Part shown: piece after piece, positions 63,637-64,000 of the stretch
Layout: each line of letters begins with the position of its first letter
Position numbering within the stretch: the first letter of the stretch is position 1
NCBI GenBank assembly: GCA_016716665.1
Contig: JADJVH010000004.1
Location: 186,001-250,000 of the forward strand
From: Candidatus Opimibacter iunctus
GTDB lineage: Bacteria; Bacteroidota; Bacteroidia; Chitinophagales; Saprospiraceae
Reading direction: 5' to 3'
DNA length: 64,000 nucleotides
Translations under genes and position numbers: made by a program
The notes under the pieces: model-generated
What the model was told of the DNA's origin: nothing
The model's database searches: none
The model's input: the letters and a program-made list of their open reading frames with translations, nothing else

Positions 63637-63663
63637 CGGTTGCTGAGCGTAATCGAAGCATCA
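63637..63663 (-). repeat. dispersed 27-bp repeat, copy 2
   Basis: Minus-strand copy of the element at 53604-53630 with one mismatch. It lies 8 bases after the stop of the TonB receptor gene, the same relative position and orientation as copy 1. Confidence 0.85.
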
Positions 63664-63671
63664 TTCTTCTC

Positions 63672-64000
63672 TTAAAACCGCATGCTTCCCTGGACAAAAT
63701 AGTTGAGGCCCTGCATGTAGGAATACTTTGTAGGGAAAGTGGTCACATCCTTGGTGGTATAATCAAAACGATACTGCTCATACCCTCCATTGATGTAATC
63801 TGTATTATTGAGTAGGTTGGTGATCCCGATATTGAGCCCAAAGGTGGTTTGCGATTTTGGCCAGTTGACACGCCATGATTTATAGAAGGACAGATCAAGC
63901 GTCCATCCCGGATCCACTTTTTCCTGCCGCAGGATATCATTCCATTGTTCGCTCTGGTATTCTACATTTTCGACTGCTGCTGAGGTTCTCCTGAGTGGAT
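63672..64000 (-). CDS. TonB-dependent receptor, C-terminal part (5' end outside window)
   Basis: 109 codons, open to the window edge. The sequence WTLDLSFYKSWRVNWPKSQTT... then FGLNIGITNLLNNTDYING and the final GLNYFVQGSMRF are the last barrel strands of a TonB-dependent receptor. It is upstream of the DUF5689 and PLD-like genes on the same strand, so the three form an uptake locus. Confidence 0.85.
   Translation of the reverse strand, partial: PLRRTSAAVENVEYQSEQWNDILRQEKVDPGWTLDLSFYKSWRVNWPKSQTTFGLNIGITNLLNNTDYINGGYEQYRFDYTTKDVTTFPTKYSYMQGLNYFVQGSMRF

Overview
The window looks like a chromosome segment of an aerobic member of the Bacteroidota, most likely of the Saprospiria (class-level placement is inference). 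The evidence is a SusC/SusD pair, many lipoprotein signals, a type IX secretion C-terminal sorting domain, a fused SecDF, DUF6089, DUF721 and DUF5689 proteins, and TAnnTTTG promoter boxes in place of classical -10 boxes. I saw no phage, transposase, CRISPR, rRNA or tRNA gene.

Layout. 1-11908 (all minus): a SusC/SusD nutrient-uptake locus with a ribokinase, three ADP-ribosylglycohydrolase-family secreted enzymes and a two-domain esterase, resembling a ribose/nucleoside scavenging (rus-like) locus. 12258-16805 (minus): citrate lyase alpha subunit, a fused acyl-carrier/beta subunit and an SLC13 carrier, i.e. citrate uptake and cleavage. 17081-30803: housekeeping genes and proteins of unknown function (RecQ, a glycosyltransferase, DUF6089, a subtilase, DUF721-RecF, PdhA, a TPR protein, RibH, an MBL hydrolase). 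31039-37064: a TonB receptor, a NUDIX hydrolase, an SDR and an ERG24-like sterol reductase. 37155-42495: pyrimidine and purine genes (pyrC, purK-purE, pyrR-pyrB). 42666-59037: leuS, a PorE-like OmpA protein, secDF, fba, trxB, a membrane subtilase, aroK, DUF1573 and yajC. 59463-64000 (minus): a TonB receptor, a DUF5689 lipoprotein and a secreted phospholipase D/nuclease-like protein.

Three sequence-level patterns stand out. (1) Seven genes carry single-base frameshifts, eight in total and seven of them one-base deletions, including in normally essential genes (secDF, trxB). This points to uncorrected sequencing errors more than to decay. (2) Many genes are followed, at or just after the stop codon, by short tandem repeats with a 7-base (sometimes 8-base) period. 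The sequence differs at each site but the period is kept; a 16-copy array at 57521 is the most regular. (3) A REPIN-like paired hairpin lies at 59217-59318, and a 27-bp element occurs after two unrelated stop codons.

Gene starts were chosen by signal peptides, operon spacing and promoter position, because Shine-Dalgarno sequences are not informative here. Several TAnnTTTG boxes sit so close to the start codon that the mRNA may be leaderless (DUF721, pyrR, aroK).
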